Source of the DNA: Prevotella merdae
Lineage (GTDB): Bacteria; Bacteroidota; Bacteroidia; Bacteroidales; Bacteroidaceae
Reading direction: 5' to 3'
DNA: 64,000 bases
Assembly (NCBI RefSeq): GCF_900290275.1
Contig: NZ_LT985326.1
Location: 238,759 to 302,758, forward strand
This document shows, piece after piece, positions 16,902-25,678 of the stretch. The translations under genes were made by a program, and so were the position numbers. The first letter of the stretch is position 1. Each line of letters opens with the position of its first letter. The notes under the pieces are model-generated. The model searched no databases. It was not told the origin of the DNA and saw nothing but the letters and a program-made list of their open reading frames with translations.

Positions 16902-18269
16902 TTAATTGCGTGGAATGTACTTGGCTTTTAGACGAGTGAGCTTTGACGGATTCTGATCCATCCACTCGCTCAGCATACGGCGATGTTCAACCAATATGTC
17001 GTGATATCGACGCTCTACTGCAAGGTTGCGCATCTCGCCACGATCGTTGTTCATATCAAATAGTTGTTCGCGGTTTCTGCCCGAATCGTACAATACGTAT
17101 TTAAAGTCTTTTGTGCGAACCATCCAACCTATTGTGCCAGCTGTCTGGGCAAATACAGTCTCGGTAACTACATAGTCGCGAAGCGGAGTATCTTCCTTAC
17201 CCGACTCAAGCACCTTGCGTATGCTCTTGCCAGTGCAATGCTTTGGTATCTCAACGCCAGCAAAATCGCAAACTGTTGGCATTAGGTCGAGACCGTTGCT
17301 TATGAGCTGTGGCATAACCTTTCCGGCATTCTTGCCCTTTGGCATGCAAACGATAAAAGGAATGTTGGCTACACTTTCGTACAACACTGTCTTCTGGTTC
17401 CACTGGTGCTGTGCCGCACCGTCGCCGTGGTCGGAAGAGAAGATGACAATAGTATTCTTCCAAAGGTCTTGACGGTCCATCTCTTCGAGAATCTGACCTA
17501 TCTGCGCATCAACTGTCTCGGTAAGACGATAGTATCCATATAGATATCGGCGCCAATCGTCAGGAGTATAATCGTAAGAAGGATATAGGCGTTGGTTGCG
17601 CTTCTTCTCAAATTGAAGTGTAGAGGCATCGTATGGACTTACCGCAAAATTAGCTGGTAGTTGAGGACAGTCGGCAAGTTCGGGGTTTAGGTCTACATCA
17701 CCATATGGCACATTCTGTCGACGTGCATACTCGCATATTCCGTGTGGGTTATTGAAAGAAGCTACAAGGAAGAACGGCTTTTTGCTGTCGCGGTTGCGCA
17801 GATAATTGATAACGCTCTCAGAGAGTCCGTTGTCCATAAACTGATGAATATTCTTGAAACCAAAGGCATGCTCGCTTGGCAGCGAGTTGGTATTTACATG
17901 CCACTTGCCTGCAAGTGCACAGTCGTAGCCCGAGTTCTCAATAAGAGTGCCAAGTGTGCGAACGGCTATTGAGTCGGGCAGTGGTGTCTCATTCTCTTCC
18001 ATACCTATAACCGAAGGCATGTATCCAGTCCACATAGCAGCACGTGACGGTCCACTCAATGGCAATGTGCAATAGGCATTGGTGAAACGCATTCCACGCT
18101 CGGCAAGACGGTCCATATTAGGGGTCTTAACGTCGTTATTGCCTGCACAGCTCATGTCAGTAGCTGCTTGTTGGTCACTCATTATATATATAATGTTGGG
18201 ACGTTGCTGTGACATAGCTGCCAAAGGCAACAGTGTGCAACAGCCAAATGCAAAAAACCTGTTTGTCAT
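16902..18269 (-). CDS. Sulfatase (S1 family, Ser-type), exported
   Basis: A 455-residue secreted enzyme that removes sulfate esters from glycans, starting at MTNRFFAFG (the alternative start four codons earlier would be TTG). The signal peptide (about 1-20) is followed by the alkaline-phosphatase-like fold. NIIYIMSDQQ supplies metal ligands. LSGPSRAAMWTGYMP carries the sulfatase signature, with the catalytic residue a serine (S72) in S-G-P-S-R that must be oxidised to formylglycine by an anaerobic radical SAM maturase. FSSDHGDGAAQHQWNQK supplies further metal and catalytic residues. No dedicated maturase gene is adjacent. Its neighbours (lyase stump, GH88) point to sulfated uronic-acid glycans, though the exact substrate is unknown. 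Confidence 0.92.
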   Translation of the reverse strand: MTNRFFAFGCCTLLPLAAMSQQRPNIIYIMSDQQAATDMSCAGNNDVKTPNMDRLAERGMRFTNAYCTLPLSGPSRAAMWTGYMPSVIGMEENETPLPDSIAVRTLGTLIENSGYDCALAGKWHVNTNSLPSEHAFGFKNIHQFMDNGLSESVINYLRNRDSKKPFFLVASFNNPHGICEYARRQNVPYGDVDLNPELADCPQLPANFAVSPYDASTLQFEKKRNQRLYPSYDYTPDDWRRYLYGYYRLTETVDAQIGQILEEMDRQDLWKNTIVIFSSDHGDGAAQHQWNQKTVLYESVANIPFIVCMPKGKNAGKVMPQLISNGLDLMPTVCDFAGVEIPKHCTGKSIRKVLESGKEDTPLRDYVVTETVFAQTAGTIGWMVRTKDFKYVLYDSGRNREQLFDMNNDRGEMRNLAVERRYHDILVEHRRMLSEWMDQNPSKLTRLKAKYIPRN

Positions 18270-18333
18270 ACAGTGTAGCAATTAGTATTTAAATTTCGGT
18301 TTGAATAATTAGCACTATCAAAAAGTTCTGGTG

Positions 18334-18341
18334 CAAAAGTA
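18334..18341 (-). promoter_or_regulatory. -7 promoter element of the sulfatase gene
   Basis: The minus strand reads TACTTTTG, matching TAnnTTTG, about 65 nt before the sulfatase start. Confidence 0.55.
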
Positions 18342-18467
18342 CTACTTTTATTTAATACCCCTATATCAAATATATTCAAACCACTTCTAAGTGCGTACAA
18401 ACTTAGCATTTGAACACAATTAATATTTAATAAAACGTTTTTAAGGTACTACATTGTTTATTTAATG

Positions 18468-18475
18468 TAATTTTG
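18468..18475 (+). promoter_or_regulatory. -7 promoter element before the lyase remnant and GH88
   Basis: TAATTTTG matches TAnnTTTG. Only about 10 nt separate it from the first codons homologous to the lyase C-terminus, so a deletion seems to have joined a promoter directly to the 3' end of the lyase gene. It may now drive GH88. Confidence 0.5.
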
Positions 18476-18484
18476 CAAACGTAA

Positions 18485-18955
18485 AAGAACCAGAGCTACA
18501 AGCAGCTTAAGCACCGCCGTACAGTGTTCTTCGTTGACCAGAAATACTTTGTATTTGTTGACGAGGCATCGGGCGACGCTACTGGCAAACTCAATCTGCA
18601 CTACTTGCTTACCGACGGTGATACCAATATGGATGCAGCCAACGGCATCATCCGTACCAACTACAAGCCAGGCAGCAACGTTATGATTCAGTGTTTCGGC
18701 TCGCAGAAGCTCGACCTCACCCAGCAAAAAGGCTTCTACTCACTGGCTTACCGCAAGAAGACAGCACGTCCTAACTTCGTGTTCTCTACAGATAAGAAGG
18801 ACGCTCAGACTGTACGCTTCGTTACCGTTATCTTCCCTGAAAAGGAGGTTGGCTCGGTTAAGGCTTATGCCAAGATTGTCAGCGCAAGCGACAAGGCTAT
18901 GAAGGTAGAGGTTGAAATAAATGGTACAAAGAAACTACTTGAGTGGAATCTATAA
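18485..18955 (+). pseudogene. Heparinase II/III-type polysaccharide lyase, C-terminal remnant
   Basis: The frame open from 18485 reads NQSYKQLKHRRTVFFVDQKY, then FVFVDEASGDATGKL and further beta-rich sequence of the C-terminal sandwich domain of heparinase II/III-like lyases. Family members have over 600 residues, with a helical toroid carrying the catalytic residues. Only about 155 C-terminal residues remain here, so the product cannot be an active lyase. An in-frame GTG at 18524 could start a 143-residue product. Upstream lies a normal-looking promoter with no room for the missing part. The intact gene was probably a glycosaminoglycan or other uronate lyase working with GH88 and the sulfatase. 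Confidence 0.8.
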
Positions 18956-18965
18956 AACAATAAAA

Positions 18966-18986
18966 GGCGGAAGACACACTTCCGCC
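18966..18986 (+). terminator. Intercistronic hairpin before GH88
   Basis: GGCGGAAG-ACACA-CTTCCGCC forms an 8-bp stem 10 nt after the lyase-remnant stop. It is followed by A-rich sequence instead of a T run, so it may be an mRNA-processing or leaky terminator hairpin within the operon. Confidence 0.5.
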
Positions 18987-19028
18987 ATACTTAAAATCCC
19001 AAAAAACATAACTACAAAACAACGTAAC

Positions 19029-20285
19029 ATGAACATCAAGAACAGCCTCATCGCTTCAGCTCTTATGGCTATGGCCTGCATTAGCTGCAAAAACGACAAG
19101 ACAGAAAACTGGATGGACCACTCGGTAGACGTGGCATCACAGCAATTGCTCGCAACAGCCGAGAAGATGGACGGCACTGGCGTGCTTCCACGCTCTATTT
19201 GGACAGTTTATCCGCTCGACTTTGTTGAACGTCAAACCGAAAGAGACCGCAAGACTTTTGCCGACTCATTGGTTCTGCCTACCGACTCGCTCGTAAACAA
19301 GATGCACACCATCAACATCTACGACTGGACTAGCGGTTTCTTCCCTGGTTCTTTATGGTATGCTTATGAGCTTACTGGCAATGAGGATTTGCGCAAGTAT
19401 GCCGCAAGCTACACAAATATGCTTGCTCCACTGCGCGACTTCAAACGCACTCACGATATCGGCTTTATGGTTAACTGCTCGTTTGGTAACGCTTTGCGTC
19501 TTGCTCCAAACGACACTATCCAGCCTATCCTTGTAAGTACAGCCAACAACCTGTGCTCACGTTTCGACGAGCGTATCGGTTGTATCCGCTCATGGGACTT
19601 TGGTCGCTGGAACTTCCCTGTTATCATCGACAACATGATGAACCTCGACCTTCTGTTCAATGCTTGGCATCTTACTGGCAACAAGAAGTATTATGACATA
19701 GCTATCAAGCACGCCGAAACAACAATGAAGCATCACTTCCGCAAGGACTTCACTTCATTCCATGTTGTTAGCTACAACAACGACGGCACAGTAGAAGAGC
19801 AGTGTACACACCAAGGCAAGAACGATGCTTCGGCTTGGGCACGCGGTCAGGCTTGGGCTGTATATGGATATACTCGTTGCTACCGCGAGTCTAAAGACAA
19901 GAAGTTCCTTGACCAAGCTATCAATGTAGCCAATATGATTATGAGTCGTGTCAAGACTGAGGATTGCATTCCTTATTGGGATTATGACGCTCCTGTCACA
20001 GATGAGACTCCTCGCGACGCCTCTGCTGCTGCCGTAACAGCTTCGGCTTTCCTTGAGCTATGCTCTTATGCTCCTGACGGCAAGAAGTATAGCGACTATG
20101 CCGAAAAGATTCTGCGCTCGCTCTCAAGCGAAAGTTATCTTGCCAAGCCAGGCGAAAACATGGGCTTCGTGTTGATGCATTCTACAGGCTCGCTGCCTAA
20201 TGACTCAGAGATTGACACTCCGCTCAACTATGCCGACTACTATTATCTTGAGGCTCTTGTTCGCTACAAGGAACTTAAGAAATAA
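19029..20285 (+). CDS. GH88 unsaturated glucuronyl hydrolase, lipoprotein
   Basis: This 418-residue enzyme removes the 4,5-unsaturated uronic acid that polysaccharide lyases leave on glycosaminoglycan or similar oligosaccharides. MNIKNSLIASALMAMACISC is a lipoprotein signal with the lipidated Cys at about residue 20. The (alpha/alpha)6-barrel shows WTSGFFPGSLWYAYELTGN, the hydrolase signature GKNDASAWARGQAWAVYGYTR and YWDYDAPVTDETPRDASAAA, all typical of GH88. I chose ATG 19029 because it begins a proper signal peptide, although the frame is open further upstream into the lyase remnant. Gene order lyase-GH88 supports a shared pathway. With the lyase broken it would need products from another lyase. 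Confidence 0.93.
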   Translation: MNIKNSLIASALMAMACISCKNDKTENWMDHSVDVASQQLLATAEKMDGTGVLPRSIWTVYPLDFVERQTERDRKTFADSLVLPTDSLVNKMHTINIYDWTSGFFPGSLWYAYELTGNEDLRKYAASYTNMLAPLRDFKRTHDIGFMVNCSFGNALRLAPNDTIQPILVSTANNLCSRFDERIGCIRSWDFGRWNFPVIIDNMMNLDLLFNAWHLTGNKKYYDIAIKHAETTMKHHFRKDFTSFHVVSYNNDGTVEEQCTHQGKNDASAWARGQAWAVYGYTRCYRESKDKKFLDQAINVANMIMSRVKTEDCIPYWDYDAPVTDETPRDASAAAVTASAFLELCSYAPDGKKYSDYAEKILRSLSSESYLAKPGENMGFVLMHSTGSLPNDSEIDTPLNYADYYYLEALVRYKELKK

Positions 20286-20329
20286 ATGATAAACAGCCAT
20301 CGGCTGAATGTATAATTATTGAATAATTG

Positions 20330-20659
20330 AATCGAGTAGGAGGAAAACGAAGCAGTTTTCTTCCTACTTTAGTTTTCCGACCTCTCACACCACCGTACGT
20401 GCGGTTCCGCATACGGCGGTTCCCATTTTGGATACCATTCGAGTTTGCTATGACTCACGGTATCGAAGAAGCGTTCAAGGTCAAGGTCTACTACATATAT
20501 GTAGCCTTCGTTGATTATCCTCTGCGCTCCTCGTAGTGCGTCATGGCATCCTCTTATCGGACGGAAGCCGTAGCTTGTCTTGCAGAATTGGTTCTCATAG
20601 ATGGGAGTCAGTACTTGGTTTATGGCTTGTTGCACCAGACGGTCTACAACTGTAGGTAT
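20330..20659 (-). mobile_element. Collapsed group II intron (3' end plus piece of reverse transcriptase)
   Basis: On the minus strand a reverse-transcriptase fragment (20441-20659) is joined in frame to the 3' end of a group II intron. A 34-nt domain V-like hairpin lies at about 20388-20420 (CCGCCGTATGCGG ... CGCACGTACGG), and a domain VI-like stem with a purine-rich arm at about 20335-20368 ends in CTACTCGAT. The intron 5' half, most of the reverse transcriptase and its YADD active site are gone, so it cannot splice or move. It lies between the GH88 stop and the GH97 terminator. Confidence 0.8.
20369..20659 (-). pseudogene. Group II intron reverse transcriptase/maturase fragment
   Basis: The frame encodes IPTVVDRLVQQAINQVLTPI, SYGFRPIRGCHDAL and VVDLDLERFFDTVSHSKL, which are the RT2-RT3 blocks of group II intron maturases of the LtrA type, with the first catalytic Asp in VDLDL. 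It then runs directly into EPPYAEPHVRWCERSE, a sequence translated from the intron region next to domain V. About 70 codons of real reverse transcriptase remain of about 400-450. The 5' end abuts the GH97 terminator. Confidence 0.8.
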
Positions 20660-20664
20660 TAAAA

Positions 20665-20706
20665 AAAATTGGGTGCTCGCATGAAGCAGAACACCCATTT
20701 TTTATG
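20665..20706 (-). terminator. Terminator of the GH97 gene / PUL 2 operon end
   Basis: On the minus strand AATGGGTG pairs with CACCCAATT across a 16-nt loop and is followed by a long T run, a good intrinsic terminator 27 nt after the GH97 stop. Confidence 0.8.
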
Positions 20707-20732
20707 TTTATTGCCGTGTATATTATTATTGT

Positions 20733-22706
20733 TTAAGCCTCGCCTAACACAATGTTGCCACCCATTGGCTGCATAACAATCTTCAGCTTACCATCTTTTC
20801 CTACTTTAGTAGTCTTAACGTTCGACTTAGGCCAAAGGCTCTTCTTATCGGCAGTCTCGTAGTGATAAGTCACCTGCTTACCCGCAAGCATAGGCAAAGA
20901 GAGGTTAAGAGATAGAGGTTTGTTGGTGCCATTAAGCGCTGCAACATACCACTTGTCGCCATGACGACGTGCTACAACAGCGTATTTGCCAGGATAACCA
21001 TCTACGAAACGAGTCTCATCCCATGTTGTCGGTACACTCTTAAGGAAGTCTATCTCGTGCTGTGGCAACTCAGAAAGGTTATTTGGATACATGGCAATAC
21101 ACTGTATGCTTGCCTGATTGACAATAGCAGCAGCCATCTCGAATACATCTGATGTATAACGACGATGACGGCTCTTGTTGTCGCGCGACATATAGCGGTT
21201 CATAATAGTGCCACCCCAGTCCATTGCGGCTACAGTATTGCGGCAGAATGGATGCATGGTAAGTTCGAAACCTTCCTGCTTGGCATGATGCTCCTGGAAG
21301 AATACATTCTCCGAAGCAAGCACAGCCTCGCTTGATACATAATTAGGGAACATGCGCTCCCAACCACGTGGCAAAGTGCATCCATGGAAGATAACCTGCA
21401 AACCATAATCGTTGGCATCGCTAAGGATATCCTCGTACAACTGCATAACATGCTGCTTGTCGCCACCAAAGAAGTCAACCTTAATGCCCTTGACACCTAT
21501 CGACTGCATCCACTTCATCTCCTTTTTACGAGCAATTACCGTGTTCATACAGTTGCGTGGAGTCTGCGGAGCCTCGTTAGCCGTACCATTGCTGTTGTAC
21601 CACAACATTAGGCTAACACCCTTAGACTGAGCATAACGGCTGAGCTCGGCTATACGCTCACGTCCAGTCTGCTGGTCCCATAGTCCGTCTACCAATACAT
21701 ACTCGTAGCCCATTGTAGCTGCAAGATCAACCATCTGCTTCTGATCGTCGTAGTTGGCTGAATTGTCTTGCCAGATGAGCCAGCTCCAGGTATATCTACC
21801 CGGCTTATATTGCTCCGAAGCCTCGTACAAAGGCTCCACAACATCATAGCTTACTGTTGTTTCCACTATTGGCTTAAGCGATGATCCAACAGTAATGGTG
21901 CGCCAAGGTGTAGCTCCAGGCAGAGCAAAGGCTGCATTAGAGGCACCACGGCCATCGCATTCGCCTTGCATAGGAAACTCAACTGTATAACCCTTATCGG
22001 CAGAATAGTCAGAGAGTCGGCAACCAGGATAGTTGCCATGTGTGCCAGTCTCGCTTACAAGTACCCAACCATCATTACCTACATGGAAGAGACAAGGGAA
22101 GGTGTAACCCTTACCATATTTAGACTTGGCTGTCAATGGAGCATCAGGAGTGTACTCTTCCTCGTAACTCGGCTTAGAATGTTTCCATCCAATCATAGGG
22201 TCTGATTGTGGAGAGAGGAATGTTGTGGTTTGTGAAGGAAGACGGAAGGCTGTCTTCTCCTGATCTATAAGGATGTGTGTGCGGTCGTTAACCTCGCCAA
22301 ATTCGTATCTGAAGGCAATGTCATTATCAGATACACGAAACTTTACAATAACGGGCAACTTCTTGTCGTTGATGTAAGTAACGCTCATCTCATTGGCTTT
22401 ATAATGTACAAGCGATGCCTTGGTAGAGCGCATAGTGTAGTTGTTCTCTACCTTACGGTTATCTACCGACTTATATACAAGGTTTTGACTAAAGTCGCCA
22501 ACATTGGCAACTACGCCTAACAACGAAGGCTGCATCATCTGCTTGCCATCATATGTAACGTCGTAATATAGACAACCTGCATGGTCCTCAACATTAACTA
22601 CAAGTCGACCATCAGGCGACATTACCTTGTTTTGCTCGGCAAAAGCACCTGTTGAGACAGTTGCAAGTAGCAAAGCGGCAAGCAAATTACGTAAAGAATT
22701 GTTCAT
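20733..22706 (-). CDS. GH97 glycoside hydrolase, exported (PUL 2)
   Basis: GH97 enzymes are Bacteroidales alpha-glucosidases or alpha-galactosidases. This 657-residue protein has a signal peptide (MNNSLRNLLAALLLATVSTGAFA), an N-terminal beta-sandwich (SPDGRLVVNVEDH, YDVTYDGKQ), a barrel with YTWSWLIWQDNSANYDDQK and GIKVDFFGGDKQ, and a C-terminal beta domain. The Asp in KVDFF is placed like the nucleophile of retaining GH97 alpha-galactosidases, so alpha-galactosidase or a related retaining activity is more likely than SusB-type alpha-glucosidase. This is a family inference. The start is ATG at 22706. The longer frame begins at TTG on top of the -7 element and is unlikely. It has its own promoter after repeat copy C. 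Confidence 0.9.
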   Translation of the reverse strand: MNNSLRNLLAALLLATVSTGAFAEQNKVMSPDGRLVVNVEDHAGCLYYDVTYDGKQMMQPSLLGVVANVGDFSQNLVYKSVDNRKVENNYTMRSTKASLVHYKANEMSVTYINDKKLPVIVKFRVSDNDIAFRYEFGEVNDRTHILIDQEKTAFRLPSQTTTFLSPQSDPMIGWKHSKPSYEEEYTPDAPLTAKSKYGKGYTFPCLFHVGNDGWVLVSETGTHGNYPGCRLSDYSADKGYTVEFPMQGECDGRGASNAAFALPGATPWRTITVGSSLKPIVETTVSYDVVEPLYEASEQYKPGRYTWSWLIWQDNSANYDDQKQMVDLAATMGYEYVLVDGLWDQQTGRERIAELSRYAQSKGVSLMLWYNSNGTANEAPQTPRNCMNTVIARKKEMKWMQSIGVKGIKVDFFGGDKQHVMQLYEDILSDANDYGLQVIFHGCTLPRGWERMFPNYVSSEAVLASENVFFQEHHAKQEGFELTMHPFCRNTVAAMDWGGTIMNRYMSRDNKSRHRRYTSDVFEMAAAIVNQASIQCIAMYPNNLSELPQHEIDFLKSVPTTWDETRFVDGYPGKYAVVARRHGDKWYVAALNGTNKPLSLNLSLPMLAGKQVTYHYETADKKSLWPKSNVKTTKVGKDGKLKIVMQPMGGNIVLGEA

Positions 22707-22739
22707 TCGATTTATAGAGTTATTGGGTTTATTATACTG

Positions 22740-22747
22740 CAAAAGTA
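22740..22747 (-). promoter_or_regulatory. -7 promoter element of the GH97 gene
   Basis: The minus strand reads TACTTTTG, 34 nt before the GH97 ATG, indicating that GH97 can be transcribed independently of the genes upstream. Confidence 0.55.
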
Positions 22748-22814
22748 CTATATTAGATTAAGGATGGCGACAGCCCCTCTTGTTTTTATGGTTCATTTGC
22801 TTGTAGTTCATTTA

Positions 22815-23050
22815 CTTGTAGTTCCCACAGAACTCACAGATGCCACAGAAGCCTACGGAATTGTTTTTCTCGAATCCACAGAGCGTATAGATGCTACGCA
22901 TCATACGACAGACTACACAGAAATGATAGCCTTCGGTGATGCAAGCAATCATTTCTGTGGATTCTTGCCTCGCGAAGCGTAGGCCATTCTGTGGATTCGA
23001 AAAGCTTAACCCGTAGGCTTCTGTGACATCTATGAGTTCCTTGGAAACTA
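22815..23050. repeat. Dispersed palindromic intergenic repeat, copy C (both arms)
   Basis: This is the most complete copy: a left arm (AGTTCCCACAGAACTCACAG ... CGAATCCACAGAG) and an inverted right arm (TTCTGTGGATTC ... CTATGAGTTCCTTGG). They surround a centre with ATGATAGCC and GCAAGCAATCAT, where the unoccupied IS110 target (CAGAAATGATTGCTTG) is read on the minus strand. The arms match imperfectly over more than 90 nt. It separates GH35 from GH97. Confidence 0.85.
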
Positions 23051-23085
23051 TAAACAGGTACCAGAACTATAACCAATCTACAAGC

Positions 23086-25458
23086 TTAATACACAAAGAC
23101 TCTGTATCCCTTGACGCTGCCAGGAGCGCCCTGTTCCATACGTGGCAGATACTCAAGAGCTGTTATAATCTGTTCTTCACCAAGATCGATGACAAGCAAA
23201 TGTGGTGCTGTGGCATCCTTCTCAGTCTGCCAGTAAGTAGACTCTTGAAGGTCGAAAGCCTTGTCACCAGTATGATTGCCCTGAAGATTCTCTGAGTTGG
23301 CATACTTTACCTCCCACTGGTCGCGAGAAAGACGCTTGCCATCCTTGCCTTGCAGATATAACTCGGCAATAGCAACGGGCTTACCATCATGAGTGTTCTG
23401 ACACTCTATGGCTACATATCTGCCTTTTGCTAAATTGTCAAATTTAATAGTCTGCCATCCATTGCCACTCTTCATATCACCCTTTGCCACGGGTGTAGCC
23501 GAGTTTAGGTCAGGCTTGTCGCCAATGTTATTATGCTTAGCCGACTTCTCAAGCTGCAATTTATCGAGCTCGGGCTTTGTCTGTCCCCATACTACAGCTT
23601 CCTTCGGACCAACAACATCAAGTACAACAATCTCGTTGTCGCCTTTCTTTAGCCAACATCCTGGACAATATAGTGTCTGTTGCGGACCAATACTCCAGAA
23701 ACGTCCAAGTGCATGACCATTGACATATACCTGACCTTTACCCCATGTCTCCATATTAATAAAGGTGTCGCCAATCTTTTTCAACTTGAATGTTGCCTTA
23801 TAATAACCAATCTTTGACGGAGTGTTATCGGCAAGAGCAATATCATTACGTGGAGTTGTCATTGCACGACGGGCTGTCTGATAGTCGTCGGCAATACGGC
23901 GCATACGCCAATTCTTAAGATTCCAAGTAAGCTCATCGCCGTCTACATCGGCAGTAAGGGTTACATCTTCAACAAGACCCTTGAAGTCTTTTATGGCTCT
24001 ACCAAAATTGATACGACCCATGCCCTCTACCAAGAGCGTAAGCTTATCGCCCTTCTTTGTGGCAGGCATAGGCAGCGAACGCTCGTTCTTTACACGGTCT
24101 ATCTTGCCTATATAATTGCCGTTGACAAATACCTGCACAAAGTCGTGACCATTGATATGCAACATAGAGCCGTTGGCAATCTCGGGCAGCTTGGTATTGT
24201 ATATCATTGAACCGTAGCCCATATTCATCTCCTCAAAAGTCTGCACGTCACGACTCTCGGCAGTGCTGTCCACACCCATATATATAGGTGCTACGTTCTG
24301 AAGCTTGAGCTTTGGTATAGATATAATGTCGGCAGCCTTTTTAGGTACAGCCGGAAGCTTCTTATCGGTATATTTCTCAAGAGTCTTGCGCAATAGCCAA
24401 TACTTCTCGGTAGGCTCGCCATACTCGTTGATTGGAGCATCGTAGTCGTAAGACGTAACATCAGGAGCAAAACCAGGCGAGTTGGCTCCTGCCCAATGAC
24501 CAAACGAAGTGCCTCCATGAGTCATATATAGCGAGAAAGATATGCCCTTCGAAAGCATCTCGTCAATACCTGCAACCATATCCTTTGCAGGACGTGTTTC
24601 ATGACGCGCACCCCACTTGTCGAACCATCCGCTCCAAAACTCCGAACACATAAGCGGTGCATTAGGGCGTAGCTCACGAAGACGGCGGAATTGGTCGTCT
24701 ATCTTTGCACCCGTACCAAAGTTCATAGTCCATGTAAGGTCGTCGAGACCATTCTTCTCAAAGTTTGAGTTCCAGTCGCATTGGAACAGAGTGGTCTTGG
24801 CATTTGGAGTATCCCAATATTTGCGCAATGTGTCGCGTATCTGTGATATATATGCCTTATCCTCGCCATAGCTGCCATATTCGTTCTCTACCTGAACCAT
24901 AATGATTGGTCCACCACGCTGTATGGTAAGCGGAGCAAGTTGCTGGGCAACATTCTTCTCGAATCGGTCTACGCACGACATAAAGTAAGGGTCTTGTTCA
25001 CGCAGGCGTATATCCTTTTTCTTAAGCAACCACCAAGGCAGTCCACCCATTTCCCATTCGGCACATACATATGGTCCAGGACGCACAATTACGTACATGT
25101 CATTCTTTTTAGCCAATCGGCAGAACTCGGCAACATCATTCTGACCAGTAAAGTCGTATACTCCCTCACGCTGCTCATGCAGGTTCCAGAATATGTAGAT
25201 GCAGATAGTGTTCATGCCTAAAGCCTTACACATCTTGATGCGATGTTCCCAATACTCACGCGGAATACGTGGATAATGAATCTCTGCTGCCTTAACAACA
25301 AAGGGTTTTCCGTTAAGAAGGAAGGTTTTGTCGCCAGTGGCAAACGTGTTCTTACTATCCACCTGTGGAGCCAAGCTCATAGATGTGGCAGCTAACGCAC
25401 CAGTCGTCAACGACGACATAAGAGCGAGACTCAAGAATATCTTGGATGTCTGTTTCAT
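23086..25458 (-). CDS. GH35 beta-galactosidase, exported (PUL 2)
   Basis: This 790-residue enzyme releases terminal beta-galactose. A signal peptide (1-23) is followed by the GH35 barrel with FLLNGKPFVVKAAEIHYPRI, acid/base Glu193 in VQVENEYGS and nucleophile Glu273 in CSEFWSGWFD. Then come beta-rich domains (FINMETWGKGQVYVNGHALG) and a C-terminal F5/8-type, CBM32-like module from about residue 650 (DQWEVKYANSENLQG, AFDLQESTYWQTE, LVIDLGEE). The module probably binds galactose-type sugars. It has its own -7 element but lies in line with GH30 genes upstream and GH97 downstream. The combination suggests a beta-galactan substrate. Confidence 0.95.
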   Translation of the reverse strand: MKQTSKIFLSLALMSSLTTGALAATSMSLAPQVDSKNTFATGDKTFLLNGKPFVVKAAEIHYPRIPREYWEHRIKMCKALGMNTICIYIFWNLHEQREGVYDFTGQNDVAEFCRLAKKNDMYVIVRPGPYVCAEWEMGGLPWWLLKKKDIRLREQDPYFMSCVDRFEKNVAQQLAPLTIQRGGPIIMVQVENEYGSYGEDKAYISQIRDTLRKYWDTPNAKTTLFQCDWNSNFEKNGLDDLTWTMNFGTGAKIDDQFRRLRELRPNAPLMCSEFWSGWFDKWGARHETRPAKDMVAGIDEMLSKGISFSLYMTHGGTSFGHWAGANSPGFAPDVTSYDYDAPINEYGEPTEKYWLLRKTLEKYTDKKLPAVPKKAADIISIPKLKLQNVAPIYMGVDSTAESRDVQTFEEMNMGYGSMIYNTKLPEIANGSMLHINGHDFVQVFVNGNYIGKIDRVKNERSLPMPATKKGDKLTLLVEGMGRINFGRAIKDFKGLVEDVTLTADVDGDELTWNLKNWRMRRIADDYQTARRAMTTPRNDIALADNTPSKIGYYKATFKLKKIGDTFINMETWGKGQVYVNGHALGRFWSIGPQQTLYCPGCWLKKGDNEIVVLDVVGPKEAVVWGQTKPELDKLQLEKSAKHNNIGDKPDLNSATPVAKGDMKSGNGWQTIKFDNLAKGRYVAIECQNTHDGKPVAIAELYLQGKDGKRLSRDQWEVKYANSENLQGNHTGDKAFDLQESTYWQTEKDATAPHLLVIDLGEEQIITALEYLPRMEQGAPGSVKGYRVFVY

Positions 25459-25491
25459 GTATTTATTATTGATTTGAGTTTTTAGTTAGTG

Positions 25492-25499
25492 CAAAGTTA
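25492..25499 (-). promoter_or_regulatory. -7 promoter element of the GH35 gene
   Basis: The minus strand reads TAACTTTG, matching TAnnTTTG, 34 nt before the GH35 ATG. The rest of the 220-nt gap holds two direct copies of TTAAAGCCTCATACCCA (about 25600-25636) and nothing else recognisable. Confidence 0.55.
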
Positions 25500-25678
25500 T
25501 CACCTTATATTAATAATAAGGTTAAATAATCAACAAAAAAGGTACATAATTCATTAATGAGCATATAAGCTGCATATAATGAACCAATCGTTGTACAATA
25601 TTAAAGCCTCATACCCAATTAAAGCCTCATACCCATCACTATTAAGACGATTAGGAATGAGCCTTAAATGTATACTGA

